A stretch of DNA of 64,000 bases from contig CAVOOW010000005.1 of assembly GCA_963697675.1 (NCBI GenBank), positions 124,001 to 188,000 of the forward strand, written 5' to 3'. Within the stretch, counting starts at the first letter, position 1, and each line of letters starts with the position of its first letter. The notes under the pieces were generated by a model. That model did not search any database and was not told where the DNA came from. It saw only the letters and a list, made by a program, of their open reading frames with translations. Source of the stretch: CAVOOW01 sp963697675. GTDB lineage: Bacteria > Actinomycetota > Actinomycetes > JACCUZ01. A program made the translations under genes and the position numbers. This document shows positions 45,328-55,621 of the stretch, in pieces.

Positions 45328-47811
45328 TTACACTCCGCGGATCGTGAGCAGAACTGCGTCGACCTCGTCGGCCTTGATGAGCACGTCGCGAGCCTTGGAC
45401 CCCTCGCTCGGACCGACGATGCCGCGGCTCTCCATCAGGTCCATGAGCCGACCCGCCTTGGCGAAACCGACCCGCAGCTTGCGCTGCAGCATCGACGTCG
45501 AGCCGAACTGCGTCGACACCACCAGCTCGACCGCCTGGCAGAGCAGGTCGAGGTCGTCACCGATGTCGTCGTCGACCTCTCGCCGGGCCGACGGCGCGAC
45601 GATCACGTCGTCGCGATAGCTGGGTTCGAGCTGTTCCTTGCAGTGGCGCACCACCGCGACGACCTCGGCCTCGGTCACCCAGGCGCCCTGCATGCGCATC
45701 GCCTTGCTGGTGCCCATGGGCAGGAAGAGCCCGTCGCCCTGCCCGACGAGCTTCTCCGCGCCCGGCTGGTCGAGGATGACCCGGCTGTCGGCCAGGCTCG
45801 AGGTCGCGAAGGACAGTCGCGACGGCACGTTCGCCTTGATCAGGCCCGTCACGACGTCGACCGACGGGCGCTGGGTCGCGAGCACGAGGTGGATGCCCGC
45901 CGCGCGGGCGAGCTGGGTGATCCGCACGATGGAGTCCTCGACGTCGCGCGGCGCCACCATCATCAGGTCGGCGAGCTCGTCGACGACGACCAGCAGGTAG
46001 GGGTAGGGCACGAGCTTGCGCTCGCTGCCGGGGGGCGCGACGAGCTTGCCGGAGCGAGCTGCCTTGTTGAAGTCGTCGACGTGGCGATAGCCGAAAGCGG
46101 CGAGGTCGTCGTACCTCATGTCCATCTCGCGCACGACCCACTGCAGCGCCTCGGCGGCCTTCTTGGGGCTGGTGATGATCGGCGTGATGAGGTGCGGCAC
46201 GCCTTCATAGCCCGTGAGCTCGACCCGCTTCGGGTCGACCAGCACCATGCGCACCTCGTCGGGTGTGGCCCGCAGCAGGATCGAGGTGATCATCGAGTTG
46301 ATGAAGCTCGACTTGCCGGAACCGGTCGCACCCGCGACGAGCAGGTGCGGCATCTTCGCGAGGTTGGCGACGACGAAGCCGCCCTCGACGTCCTTGCCGA
46401 GGCCGACGACCATCGGGTGCTGGTCGGCGCGCGCGTTGCCCGAGCGCAGGACGTCGCCGAGGCTCACCGTCTCGCGGTCGGTGTTCGGGATCTCGATGCC
46501 GATCGCGGACTTGCCGGGGATCGGCGAGAGGATGCGCACGTCGGCGCTTGCGACGGCGTACGCAATGTTCTTCGACAGCGCGGTGACCCGCTCGACCTTG
46601 ACCGCGTTGCCGACCTCGACCTCGTAGCGCGTGACGGTCGGTCCGCGCGAGAAGCCCGTGACCTGCGCGTCGATGTCGAACTGCTCGAAGACTGCCGTCA
46701 GCGAGTCGACCACGGCGTCGTTGGCCTTGGTCCGCGACTTGTGCGCCGAGCCCTCGTGCAGGATCGCGGAGTCGGGCAGGGAGTAGGTGATGTCTCCCGA
46801 GAGCAGCAGCTGCTCGACCCGTTGCGGGATCGGGGTGTGCGCGGGCGGCGGCTTCTCGTCCTTGCCGGTCGCGGGCACCGAGCCGGCAGCGGTCGACTCG
46901 TCGGTCGTGCTGACGACCGGACTCTCGTAGGGCTCATCGGTTTCCGGGGTGTCGGCCAGAGCGCCCACCCGTCGGCGCGGCCGGTGGCGCTTCAGCGGCT
47001 CGAGCGGCTCGACCGCGTCCAGCCCGGTCGCGTCGGGATCCGTCTCGCCGGGCTCGGCGGACTTGCGATGCATCAGGCGGGTCCACGTTGCCTTGGCGCG
47101 CTCGGGCACGGCGTGCAGCGGCGTCGCGGTGACCACGAGCAGGCCGAAGGCGAACAGCAGGACGAGCAGCGGCACCGCCACCCACTTCGTGACGGCGGCC
47201 TCGAGCGGGGAGGAGACCAGGAAGCCGATGTAGCCGCCGGCGTCGCGGATGAGCGCGCCGTGACCGTCGGGCGGCGCGGGCAGGCCGCGCGCGATGTGCA
47301 CCAGACCGGCCGCCGACAACACGAGCGCGCCGAGACCGATGCCGATGCGACCGCCGGACTCCGCGTCCTCGGGATGGCGCAGCAGCCGCACCCCCAGGCC
47401 GAGCAGCAGCAGCGGCACGACGAGGCCGACCCGGCCGAAGGTGCCCGCGACCACCGCGTGGACGACGTGGCCGACGCCACCGCGCAGCCCCCACCACTCC
47501 ACCGCGGCCACGATGGTGGCCAGCCCGAGCAGCAAGAGTCCGATGCCGTCGCGGCGGTGCGCGGGGTCGAGGTCGCGCGCCGTCTTGCCGATGCGCCGCG
47601 CCAGCCAGCCCACGAGGTGGGCCAGCCCCAGCCAGAGCCCGCGCAGCCCGCGACCGAGCGAGCTGAGGATCACGCCACCGGTCGCGTGGCGTGGGGCCCG
47701 GCCACGTGCCGCCCGGGACTTCGCGGCCGGTTTGCGCGCCCGGGAGCGGCTCGACGAGGCGCGCGCTTTGCTGGCGCCGGCGCGCGGGCGCGTCGGCGTA
47801 CGGGTGGCCAT
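45328..47811 (-). CDS. ftsK: DNA translocase FtsK
   Basis: 827 residues from ATG 47811. A basic N-terminus (RARKPAAKSRAARGR) is followed by four transmembrane helices (about 60-215), a linker, and the motor domain with Walker A GATGSGKS and Walker B VVVDELADL. The C-terminal gamma winged helix (STSMLQRKLRVGFAKAGRLMD) that reads KOPS sites is present. It moves chromosome termini through the division septum. Intact over 2.5 kb. Confidence 0.96.
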   Translation of the reverse strand: MATRTPTRPRAGASKARASSSRSRARKPAAKSRAARGRAPRHATGGVILSSLGRGLRGLWLGLAHLVGWLARRIGKTARDLDPAHRRDGIGLLLLGLATIVAAVEWWGLRGGVGHVVHAVVAGTFGRVGLVVPLLLLGLGVRLLRHPEDAESGGRIGIGLGALVLSAAGLVHIARGLPAPPDGHGALIRDAGGYIGFLVSSPLEAAVTKWVAVPLLVLLFAFGLLVVTATPLHAVPERAKATWTRLMHRKSAEPGETDPDATGLDAVEPLEPLKRHRPRRRVGALADTPETDEPYESPVVSTTDESTAAGSVPATGKDEKPPPAHTPIPQRVEQLLLSGDITYSLPDSAILHEGSAHKSRTKANDAVVDSLTAVFEQFDIDAQVTGFSRGPTVTRYEVEVGNAVKVERVTALSKNIAYAVASADVRILSPIPGKSAIGIEIPNTDRETVSLGDVLRSGNARADQHPMVVGLGKDVEGGFVVANLAKMPHLLVAGATGSGKSSFINSMITSILLRATPDEVRMVLVDPKRVELTGYEGVPHLITPIITSPKKAAEALQWVVREMDMRYDDLAAFGYRHVDDFNKAARSGKLVAPPGSERKLVPYPYLLVVVDELADLMMVAPRDVEDSIVRITQLARAAGIHLVLATQRPSVDVVTGLIKANVPSRLSFATSSLADSRVILDQPGAEKLVGQGDGLFLPMGTSKAMRMQGAWVTEAEVVAVVRHCKEQLEPSYRDDVIVAPSARREVDDDIGDDLDLLCQAVELVVSTQFGSTSMLQRKLRVGFAKAGRLMDLMESRGIVGPSEGSKARDVLIKADEVDAVLLTIRGV

Positions 47812-47891
47812 GATGGCAGGCTACCCGTAGACCACGCTGGTAACACTGGTCACACGCATCACAGGCGTTCCGCGTGTCGCGCCTGGCTGGC

Positions 47892-49579
47892 TCAGACCTC
47901 GACCACCAGGGGAATGATCATCGGGCGGCGCCGGTAGGTGTCGCTCACCCACTTGCCGGTGGTGCGGCGCACGATCTGCTGCAGCTGGTGGACGTCGTGG
48001 ACGCCCTCGGTGACCGCCTGGTCGAGCGCCGCCTCGATGATCGTGCGCAGCGGATCGAAGACCGAGTCCTGCTCGGCGAAGCCGCGCGCGTGGATCTCCG
48101 GGCCGCCGGACACCTTGCCGGTCACGGAGTCGACCACGACGACGACCGAGATGAACCCCTCGTCGCGCAGGATCCGCCGGTCCTTCAAGCGACGCGTCGG
48201 TGACGTCACCGACACTCGAGCCGTCGACATAGACGTAGCCGCACGGCACGGCTCCGACGATGCTGGCGCGACCGTCCACCAGGTCGACGACGACCCCGTC
48301 CTCGGCCAGCATGGTGCGGTCGCGCGGCACACCGGTCGCGACCGCGAGGTCGGCGTTGGCCCGCAGGTGCCGCCACTCGCCGTGGACCGGGAGGAAGTTG
48401 CTCGGCCGGACGATGTTGTAGAGGTAGAGCAGCTCGCCTGCGGACGCGTGCCCCGACACGTGCACCATCGCGTTCGACTTGTGCACGACCTTCGCGCCCC
48501 AGCGGGACAGGCCGTTGATGACGCGGAAGACCGAGTTCTCGTTGCCGGGGATCAGCGAGGACGCGAGGATCACCGTGTCGCCCTCGCCGATGCGGATGAA
48601 GTGGTCGCGACTCGCGATGCGCGACAGTGCCGACATCGGCTCACCCTGCGAGCCCGTGCAGACGAGCACGATCTTCTCGTCGGGCAGGTCGTCGAGCTGC
48701 TTGACGTCGACCATCAGCCCGGCGGGCACGTGGAGATAGCCGAGGTCGCGGGCGACGCCCATGTTGCGCACCATCGACCGGCCGACGAAGGCCACCTTGC
48801 GGCTGGTGGGCCACGGCCGCGTCGAGGATCTGCTGCACGCGGTGCACGTGGCTGGCGAAGCACGCGACGATCACGCGACGCTCGGCCTTCTGGAACACCG
48901 TGTCCAGCACCGGGGCGATGTCCCGCTCGGGAGTGGTGAACCCGGGCACCTCGGCGTTGGTCGAGTCCGCGAGCAGCAGGTCGACGCCCTCGTCGCCGAA
49001 CCGGGCGAACGCCCGCAGGTCGGTGAGCCGCCCGTCGAGCGGCAGCTGGTCCATCTTGAAGTCGCCGGTGTGCACCACGAGTCCGGCGCCCGTGCGGATG
49101 GCCACGGCCAGGGCGTCGGGGATCGAGTGGTTCACCGCCACGAACTCGCAGCCGAACGGCCCGATCTGCTCGATCTGGCCCTCCCGCACCTCGAGCGTGT
49201 AGGGCTTGATGCGGTGCTCGGTGAGCTTGGCTTCCACCATGGCCAGCGTCAGTCGCGATCCGATCAGCGGGATGTCCGGCTTCTCGCGCAGCAGGTAGGG
49301 CACTGCGCCGATGTGGTCCTCGTGGCCGTGCGTGAGCACGATGCCGTCGATGTCGTCGAGGCGGTCCCGGATGTAGTCGAAGTCGGGAAGGATCAGGTCG
49401 ACGCCGGGCTGGAAGTCCTCGGGGAACAGCACGCCGCAGTCGACGACGAGCAGGCGTCCCGCGTGCTCGAAGACGGTCATGTTGCGACCTACCTCGGCGA
49501 GCCCGCCGAGCGCGACGATGCGCAGCCCTCCGGGCGCCAGCTCGGGCGGCGCTCCGAGCTCGGGGTGCGCGTTGCTCAC
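47892..49579 (-). CDS. rnj: Ribonuclease J (two frameshifts)
   Basis: Metallo-beta-lactamase/beta-CASP exo- and endoribonuclease of mRNA decay and rRNA maturation. GTG 49579 overlaps the dapA stop as GTGA. The zinc motif HGHEDHIGA and the beta-CASP segments (LADSTNAEVPG, SGHASAGEL) are present. Shifts near 48802 (before RKVAFVGRSM, as reconstructed) and 48186 (before KDRRIL) are cured by removing one base each, giving 561 residues, the family's exact common length. Confidence 0.94.
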
Positions 49580-50517
49580 GCAGCCTCCTCGCGGCGCTCA
49601 CGCCGTTTGAGCCCGCTCGCAGCGAACGCCCGCTGCAGGGCCGCGACCTCGTCGTCGGTCGCCTCGATCAGCGGCGGGCGCATCGCGCGCGAGCCGATCA
49701 CGCCGGCGGCGTGCACAGCGGCCGTTGCCGTGATCGCCCCCTGCGAGGAGCGTCCCATCACCGCGCTGACCACGGGCAGCAGCCGCCGGTGCAGCTCGAG
49801 TGCCGTGGCAAGGTCGCCACGCTCGATGGCGCGCACCATCTCGGCGTACTCCGCAGCCGCCACGTGCGCCACGACGCTCACCACACCCACCGCGCCGTGG
49901 GTGAGCCACGCCAGGTTGAGCGCGTCGTCACCGGAGTAGTAGGCGAGGCCCGTCTCCGCCATGACCCGCGAGCCCTCGAACAGGTCACCCTTGGCGTCCT
50001 TCACCGCTATCACCCGGTCGTGCGCAGCGAGCGCGGCCAGCGAGTCGAACTCGATCGGTGTGCCGGTCCGCCCAGGGATGTCGTAGAGCATCACCGGCAG
50101 CTCGGTCGCGTCGGCCGCCATCCGGAAGTGGCGTACGAGCGCCTGTTGTGGCGGCTTGTTGTAGTAGGGCGTCACGAGCAGCAGCGCGTGCGCCCCTGCC
50201 TTCTCGGCCGAGCGGCACAGCTCGATCGTGTGGTGGGTGTCGTTGGTGCCGGCGCCCGCCACCACCCTCGCGCGGTCTCCCACCGCCTCGACGACGGCCC
50301 GTACGAGCTGCTCCTTCTCGGAGTCCGACGTGGTGGGCGACTCGCCGGTCGTCCCGCTGACCACGAGACCGTCGACCCCGCGGTCGACGAGGTGGGTGGC
50401 CAGGCGCTGTGCACCGTCGAGGTCGAGGTCACCGTCGGCCGTGAACGGGGTGACCATCGCTGTCAGGACTCGGCCGAAGGAGGCGCGGGCGAGCTCGTCC
50501 GCCGAAGCTGCTGCCAT
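49576..50517 (-). CDS. dapA: 4-hydroxy-tetrahydrodipicolinate synthase
   Basis: First enzyme committed to lysine/diaminopimelate, condensing pyruvate with aspartate semialdehyde. 313 residues from ATG 50517. Schiff-base Lys173 in VIAVKDAKGD, GTTGES (55-60) binding pyruvate, and YYNKPPQ are all present. It overlaps rnj by 4 bases, a common actinomycete arrangement. Confidence 0.96.
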   Translation of the reverse strand: MAAASADELARASFGRVLTAMVTPFTADGDLDLDGAQRLATHLVDRGVDGLVVSGTTGESPTTSDSEKEQLVRAVVEAVGDRARVVAGAGTNDTHHTIELCRSAEKAGAHALLLVTPYYNKPPQQALVRHFRMAADATELPVMLYDIPGRTGTPIEFDSLAALAAHDRVIAVKDAKGDLFEGSRVMAETGLAYYSGDDALNLAWLTHGAVGVVSVVAHVAAAEYAEMVRAIERGDLATALELHRRLLPVVSAVMGRSSQGAITATAAVHAAGVIGSRAMRPPLIEATDDEVAALQRAFAASGLKRRERREEAA

Positions 50518-50526
50518 GGGCCCAAC

Positions 50527-51057
50527 CTACTCGGTCAGCACGGGTTGGCTTGTCGCTGGTTCCCGGGTGTAGGAGACCGTGCGATAGCGCAGGCCGCTGC
50601 GGGACAACTGCCACCCGGTGCCCGGCTCCCGGTTGGTCACCCGCCACTCGGGCCCGATCTCCGGCGCATAGGCATCGCCGGCAAAGGTGCCGTCGATCTC
50701 GGTGACCTCGATCAGGTCGGCGAGCGGCAACGCCGACTCGTAGACGCTGGCTCCCCCGATGACCCAGACCGGCGCTGTCGCGACCGCAAGCGCCTCGTCG
50801 AGCGAGCTGGCGACGACCGCGCCGGGTGCCTGCCAGCCGGGCCGGCGGCTCAGCACCACGTTCCGGCGGCCCGGCAACGGCCGGACCTTGGCCGGCAGCG
50901 ACTCCCACGTCGCCCGGCCCATCACGACCGTCGAGCCCATCGTGAGGTCACGGAAGCGACTGAGATCCTCGGGCAGCCGCCAGGGCAGCGTGCCCTGATC
51001 GCCGATGACGCGGTCAGCCGCCTGCGCCCAGATCAGTGAGACCGGCACCATGTTCAT
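50527..51057 (-). CDS. folA: Dihydrofolate reductase
   Basis: 176 residues from ATG 51057 (ATG 51051 is also possible). SLIWAQAADRVIGDQGTLPW is the N-terminal substrate loop, VVMGRATWESLP and IGGASVYESAL bind NADPH. It recycles the dihydrofolate made by ThyA, encoded just upstream on the same strand with a hairpin between them. Confidence 0.95.
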   Translation of the reverse strand: MNMVPVSLIWAQAADRVIGDQGTLPWRLPEDLSRFRDLTMGSTVVMGRATWESLPAKVRPLPGRRNVVLSRRPGWQAPGAVVASSLDEALAVATAPVWVIGGASVYESALPLADLIEVTEIDGTFAGDAYAPEIGPEWRVTNREPGTGWQLSRSGLRYRTVSYTREPATSQPVLTE

Positions 51058-51064
51058 CCGGGGT

Positions 51065-51103
51065 CCCCGCGGAATCGCGAGCGGAGCGAGCGATTTCGTG
51101 GGG
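51065..51103. terminator. Imperfect hairpin between thyA and folA
   Basis: CCCCGCGGAATCGC (51065-51078) and GCGATTTCGTGGGG (51090-51103) form a 14-bp stem with two G-U type pairs (on one strand) and an 11-base loop. It fills nearly the whole gap between thyA stop and folA start. It may attenuate read-through or protect the message. Confidence 0.45.
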
Positions 51104-51106
51104 TGA

Positions 51107-51922
51107 TCAAACCGCGACCGGCGCCTTGAGGGTCGGGTGGTGGCGGTAGTCGACGACCTCGAAGTCCTCGAACTCGTAGTCGAACAGCGAGTCGGCCTTG
51201 CGCAGCCGCAGCTCGGGGAAGCTGTAGACCTCGCGGGAGAGCTGTTCGCGCACCTGGTCGACGTGGTTGTCGTAGATGTGGCAGTCGCCGCCGGTCCACA
51301 CGAACTCGCCGACCCGGAGTCCGACCTGCGCGGCGATCATGTGGGTGAGCAGCGCATAGCTCGCGATGTTGAAGGGGACACCGAGGAACAGGTCGGCGCT
51401 GCGCTGGTAGAGGTGGCAGGACAGGCGGCCGTCGGCCACGTAGAACTGGAACATCGCGTGGCAGGGCGGCAGGGCCATCTCCGGGATCGCGCCGACGTTC
51501 CACGCCGACACGATCATGCGGCGCGAGTCGGGGTTCGACCGCAGCGTGGCAAGCACCTCGCTGATCTGGTCGACGTGACCGCCGTCGGGCTTGGGCCACG
51601 AGCGCCACTGGACGCCGTAGACCGGCCCGAGATCACCGTCGGCGTCGGCCCACTCGTCCCAGATGGAGACCCCGTGGTCCCGGAGCCAGCTGACGTTGCC
51701 GTCGCCTCGCAGGAACCAGAGCAGCTCGTAGGCGACGGACCGGAAATGCACGCGCTTGGTGGTGATCAGCGGGAAGCCGCGGTCAAGATCGAACCGGAGC
51801 TGCTGGGCGAACACGCTGCGGGTGCCGGTGCCGGTCCGGTCCGCCTTGGGCTCGCCGTCGGCCATCACCCGGCGCAGCAGGTCCTCGTACTGGGTGTCCG
51901 GTGGGCGCGTCACAGTCGCCAT
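51107..51922 (-). CDS. thyA: Thymidylate synthase (ThyA type)
   Basis: Methylates dUMP to dTMP with methylene-tetrahydrofolate. 271 residues from ATG 51922. Nucleophile Cys154 in ALPPCHAMFQFYV, with RTGTGT near the start and YQRSADLFLGVPFN as phosphate/substrate loops. Intact. Confidence 0.96.
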   Translation of the reverse strand: MATVTRPPDTQYEDLLRRVMADGEPKADRTGTGTRSVFAQQLRFDLDRGFPLITTKRVHFRSVAYELLWFLRGDGNVSWLRDHGVSIWDEWADADGDLGPVYGVQWRSWPKPDGGHVDQISEVLATLRSNPDSRRMIVSAWNVGAIPEMALPPCHAMFQFYVADGRLSCHLYQRSADLFLGVPFNIASYALLTHMIAAQVGLRVGEFVWTGGDCHIYDNHVDQVREQLSREVYSFPELRLRKADSLFDYEFEDFEVVDYRHHPTLKAPVAV

Positions 51923-51935
51923 CGTAGGACCCCGC

Positions 51936-53042
51936 TCACTGGTCGAAGTCGAGCACGACCTCGTCGGACACAGGTGTCGACTGGCAGGCCAGCACGAAGC
52001 CCGACTCGATCTCGTCGGGCTCCAGCGCGTAGTTGCGGTCCATCGCGACCTCACCGCTCACGAGCTTGGCCCGGCAGGTGCCGCACACCCCGCCCTTGCA
52101 CGCGTAGGGGGCGTCACCGCGCACGGCGAGTGCGGCGTCGAGGATGCGAGGACCACCACGGGGTACGTCGAACGTGGTGGCCCGTCCGTCCAGGGTGATC
52201 ATGACCGAGCTGGTGCCGGCGTCACGCGTCGCGTCGAGCTCGGCGCCGGCCTCACGCGGCGCCTCACCCTCGACGTGGAAGAGCTCGACGTGCACGTGCG
52301 CGGCCGGGACACCGTGCGGCGAGCAGCGTCTCGCGGGCCTGCTCGACCATCGCGAACGGACCGCACAGGAACCACTCGTCGACACTGTCCGCCGGGATCA
52401 GGGTGTCCATCAACCGGAGGAGCTTTGCGGCGTCGATGCGACCGTTGAACAGCTCGACGTCCTGCTGCTCACGTGAGAGGACGTTGATGATGCGGAACCG
52501 CGCGGGATGGCGATCCTTGAGGTCGGCGAGCTCGTCGAGGAACATGACCGACCGGGTCGTGCGGTTGCCGTAGACCAGGGTCACCGAGCTCTCCGGCTCG
52601 ACGTCGAGCACCGTGGCGACGATGGACAGCACGGGGGTGATGCCGCTGCCGGCCGCGACGGCGCAATAGCGCTTGGCCTGGCCGGGGTCCAGACGCGGCA
52701 CGAAACGTCCCGGTCGGCGTCATGACGTCCACGACGTCTCCGACTCCGAGCGCAGTCGTGGCGAATCCCGAGAACGCCCCACCGTCAAGCCGTTTCACGG
52801 CAACTCGCAAGACGCCCGCTGGTCGCGGGGGCGCAGATGGAGTAGTTGCGACGCACCTCGGCGCCGTCGATCTCGGTGCGCACGGTGAGGTGCTGCCCCG
52901 CGTCGAAGACATAGCTGTCTCGCAGCTCGTCGGGCACGGCGAACGTGATGGCGACGGCATCCTCGGTGAGCCGTTCGACGGACTGCACCGACAGCGGGTG
53001 GAACACACCGTGCCTGCGCGCGGCGGTCAGGGTGGTGGTCAC
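51936..53042 (-). CDS. paaE: Phenylacetyl-CoA epoxidase reductase PaaE (three frameshifts)
   Basis: Electron-transfer subunit moving electrons from NAD(P)H through FAD and [2Fe-2S] to PaaA. GTG 53042 lies one base past the paaD stop. FAD-binding RRNYSICAPATSG, NAD-binding AGSGITPVLS and the plant-type ferredoxin CKGGVCGTCRAK with ACQS are present in order. Shifts near 52817, 52702 and 52320 are each cured by removing one base, giving 367 residues. It is the last gene of the paaABCDE operon. Confidence 0.93.
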
Positions 53043-53043
53043 G

Positions 53044-53544
53044 TCAGAAGGCCTTGAAGTGGTCGAACGGCTCGAGGCAGGAGTTGCAGGCCCACATCGA
53101 CTTGCATGCCGTCGAGCCGAACCGGGACAGCTCCCGGGTGTCGGTGCTGTCGCACTGCGGACAACGGACCGACAGCGAGACGAGGACGGGCCCGCTCGTC
53201 GAGGTGCGGCGCTGCGGTGGCGCGATGCCATAGCGGGCCAGTGCCTGGCGACCCTCGTCGGTCATCCAGTCGGTGGTCCATGCCGGGGACAGCACGGTGC
53301 GCACCTCGACATCGGCAAAGCCCGCGGCCCGCACGGCATGCTCGACGTCGCGACGGATGACGTCCATCGCCGGGCAGCCTGAGTAGGTCGGGGTCACGGT
53401 GACGACGACCCGGCCGGCGGCGTCGACGGTCACGTCGCGCAACACGCCGAGGTCCGCGATCGTGAGGACGGGCACCTCGGGGTCGAGCACGGCACCCGCG
53501 GCAGCGCTGGCCCGCGCGGTGGCGTCGTCGACGAGCACGTTCAC
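53044..53544 (-). CDS. paaD: Phenylacetate degradation protein PaaD
   Basis: 166 residues from GTG 53544, overlapping the paaC stop as GTGA. The first 100 residues are a MIP18/DUF59-type domain (DPEVPVLTIADLGVLRDV, PTYSGCPAMD) and the end is a zinc-ribbon-like region (RCPQCDST, WACNSC). It is thought to help mature the iron centres of the epoxidase. Confidence 0.94.
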   Translation of the reverse strand: MNVLVDDATARASAAAGAVLDPEVPVLTIADLGVLRDVTVDAAGRVVVTVTPTYSGCPAMDVIRRDVEHAVRAAGFADVEVRTVLSPAWTTDWMTDEGRQALARYGIAPPQRRTSTSGPVLVSLSVRCPQCDSTDTRELSRFGSTACKSMWACNSCLEPFDHFKAF

Positions 53545-54290
53545 CAGGACGCTCCCGGGTGCGAACGATGCAGGTGCTGCATCTCCGCCAGCAGGAAACC
53601 GAACGGCTCGCTGTGGATGCCCTGCCGTCCGCCGTGCGCCGTCCAGCTCGGCACCGGTCGGTCCAGCGTCGCCTTGGAGAGCACCACGTCGACGTACGCA
53701 TCGCACTCGGGACGCAAGGACGCGGCCTCGACCGCAACGCCGTCGGCGGCCAGCGACCGCTCGAGGTCGTCGGAGGTGAAGAGCTCATCGATGTACGGAG
53801 CGACAGCCTCGAGTCCTGCCTGCATCCGGCTGTGTGAGTCCGCCGTCCCGTCGCCCAGCCGCAGCACCCACTGCGTCGCGTGGTCGCGGTGGTAGTCGAC
53901 CTCCTTGACCGCCTTGCCCGCGACGCCGGCGAGCGTCTCGTCGGTCGAGTGCTGGAGCCGGTCGTAGAGCGCGAGCTGGTAGGTCGAGAAGTACAGCTGC
54001 CGCGCCATCGCGATCGCGAAGTCGCCGCGCGGCTGCTCGACCAGCTGCACGTTGAGGAACGCTCGTTCGTCGCGCAGGAAGGCCAGGTCGTCCTCGGACC
54101 TGCCCTCGCCTTCGACGGCGCCCGCGTAGGAGAGCAGGGTGCGCGCCTGGCCGAGCAGGTCGAGCGCGATGTTGCCCAGCGCGACGTCCTCCTCGAGCTG
54201 GGGTGCGTTCGCGATCCACTCGCCCATCCGCTGCGCCATCACCAGCGAGTCGTCGCCGAGCCTGAGCGCGTAGGTCGCCACGGCCTTCAC
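53541..54290 (-). CDS. paaC: Phenylacetyl-CoA epoxidase subunit PaaC
   Basis: 249 residues, helical ferritin-like structural subunit paired with PaaA. ALRLGDDSLVMAQRMGEW and DLLGQARTLLSYAG are typical; several metal-ligand positions are lost in this subunit, as is normal. GTG 54290 overlaps the paaB stop as GTGA. Confidence 0.95.
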   Translation of the reverse strand: MKAVATYALRLGDDSLVMAQRMGEWIANAPQLEEDVALGNIALDLLGQARTLLSYAGAVEGEGRSEDDLAFLRDERAFLNVQLVEQPRGDFAIAMARQLYFSTYQLALYDRLQHSTDETLAGVAGKAVKEVDYHRDHATQWVLRLGDGTADSHSRMQAGLEAVAPYIDELFTSDDLERSLAADGVAVEAASLRPECDAYVDVVLSKATLDRPVPSWTAHGGRQGIHSEPFGFLLAEMQHLHRSHPGASW

Positions 54291-54574
54291 AGGTGCTGGA
54301 CCTCGGCGGGAATGTCGTAGAACGTCGGGTGGCGGTAGGCCTTGTCCGCGGCCGGGTCGAAGAACGAGTCCTTCTCGTCGGGGCTGGACGCGACGACGGC
54401 AGCGGCGGGCACGACCCAGATCGAGACACCCTCGCCGCGGCGGGTGTAGAGGTCGCGAGCGTTGCGCAGGGCCATCTCCGCGTCGGGCGCGTGCAGGCTG
54501 CCGACGTGCTGGTGGGAGAGGCCGCGCCGCGCGCGGATGAAGACCTCCCAGAGCGGCCAGTCCGAGCTAGTCAT
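54287..54574 (-). CDS. paaB: Phenylacetyl-CoA epoxidase subunit PaaB
   Basis: 95 residues from ATG 54574, overlapping the paaA stop as ATGA. WPLWEVFIRARRGLSHQHVG and LYTRRGEGVSIWVVP are the whole family signature. It bridges two PaaAC units. Confidence 0.95.
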   Translation of the reverse strand: MTSSDWPLWEVFIRARRGLSHQHVGSLHAPDAEMALRNARDLYTRRGEGVSIWVVPAAAVVASSPDEKDSFFDPAADKAYRHPTFYDIPAEVQHL

Positions 54575-55540
54575 GCTGCCTCCGTACGCGCCTGACGTTT
54601 TTCGGCGTACGCCGTCGCCGCCTCGCGCACCCACGCGCCCTCGTCGTGTGCCCGGCGGCGGTGCTCGATGCGTGCTGCGTTGCACGGCCCGTTGCCCTTG
54701 AGGACCTCGAAGAACTCCGACCAGTCGATCTCGCCGAAGTCGTAGTGGCCAGTCGAGTCGTTGAGCCGCAGCTCCGGGTCAGGCAGCGTCAGCCCGAGAA
54801 CCTCTGACTGGGGCACGGTCATGTCGACGAACTTCTGACGCAGGTCGTCGTTGGAGAACCGCTTGATCTTCCAGGCCATCGACTGGGCGCTGTTGGGCGA
54901 CTGGTCGTCGGGCGGGCCGAACATCATCAGGCTCGGCCACCACCAGCGGTCGATCGCGTCCTGGGCCATCGCGTGCTGCTCGGGCGTGCCGTGCGAGAGC
55001 GTGTAGAGGATCTCGAAGCCCTGCCGCTGGTGGAAGGACTCCTCCTTGCAGATGCGCACCATCGCCCGCGCGTAGGGACCGTAGGAGCAGCGGCAGATCG
55101 GCACCTGGTTGACGATCGCCGCGCCGTCGACGAGCCAGCCGATCGCACCCATGTCGGCCCAGGTCAGCGTCGGGTAGTTGAAGATCGAGGAATAGCGCTG
55201 CTTGCCCGCGTGCAACAGGTCGAGCAGCTCCTCGCGGCGACGCGCCCAGCGTCTCGGCGGCGGAGTAGAGGTAGAGCCCGTGCCCTGCCTCGTCCTGCAC
55301 CTTGGCCATCAGGATCGCCTTGCGGCGCAGGCTCGGCGCCCGGGAGATCCAGTTGCCCTCGGGCTGCATGCCGATGATCTCGGAGTGCGCGTGCTGGGCG
55401 ATCTGGCGGATCAGGGTCTTGCGGTAGGCCTCGGGCATCCAGTCGCGCGGCTCGACGCGCTGGTCGGCTTCGACGAGGTCCTCGAAGGCCTGCAGCTCCG
55501 TCGGCAGGGCCGCCGTCTCCGTTGTGCTCACGCCCGTCAT
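54571..55540 (-). CDS. paaA: Phenylacetyl-CoA epoxidase catalytic subunit PaaA (one frameshift)
   Basis: Di-iron monooxygenase subunit that epoxidises phenylacetyl-CoA. ATG 55540. QDEAGHGLYLYSA and KEESFHQRQGFEIL carry Glu/His ligands of the di-iron site. The frame breaks near 55237 after AETLGAS; one base removed joins REELLDLLHAGKQRYSSIFN and gives 322 residues. First gene of paaABCDE. No paaK, paaG, paaZ or paaF is in the window. Confidence 0.94.
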
Positions 55541-55551
55541 CCTAGTTGTTC

Positions 55552-55594
55552 ATATGACACACGCCACCCATTTCGGACGTGACGTGTCACATAT
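55552..55594. promoter_or_regulatory. Imperfect inverted repeat between paaA and the thioesterase gene
   Basis: ATATGACAC (55552-55560) and GTGTCACATAT (55584-55594) face each other in the 81-base divergent gap. The arms match with a two-base insertion in one. Its position over both promoters suggests an operator for a phenylacetate-responsive TetR or GntR protein, none of which is encoded in the window. Confidence 0.4.
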
Positions 55595-55621
55595 TGGTCC
55601 GCGTGGCTAACGTTGCCCAGC

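Noticed and set aside
45295..47937. 880-codon rightward frame antisense to ftsK
   Set aside because: Low-complexity Arg/His/Asp/Val-rich sequence without domains; a product of high GC at third positions of the real gene on the other strand.
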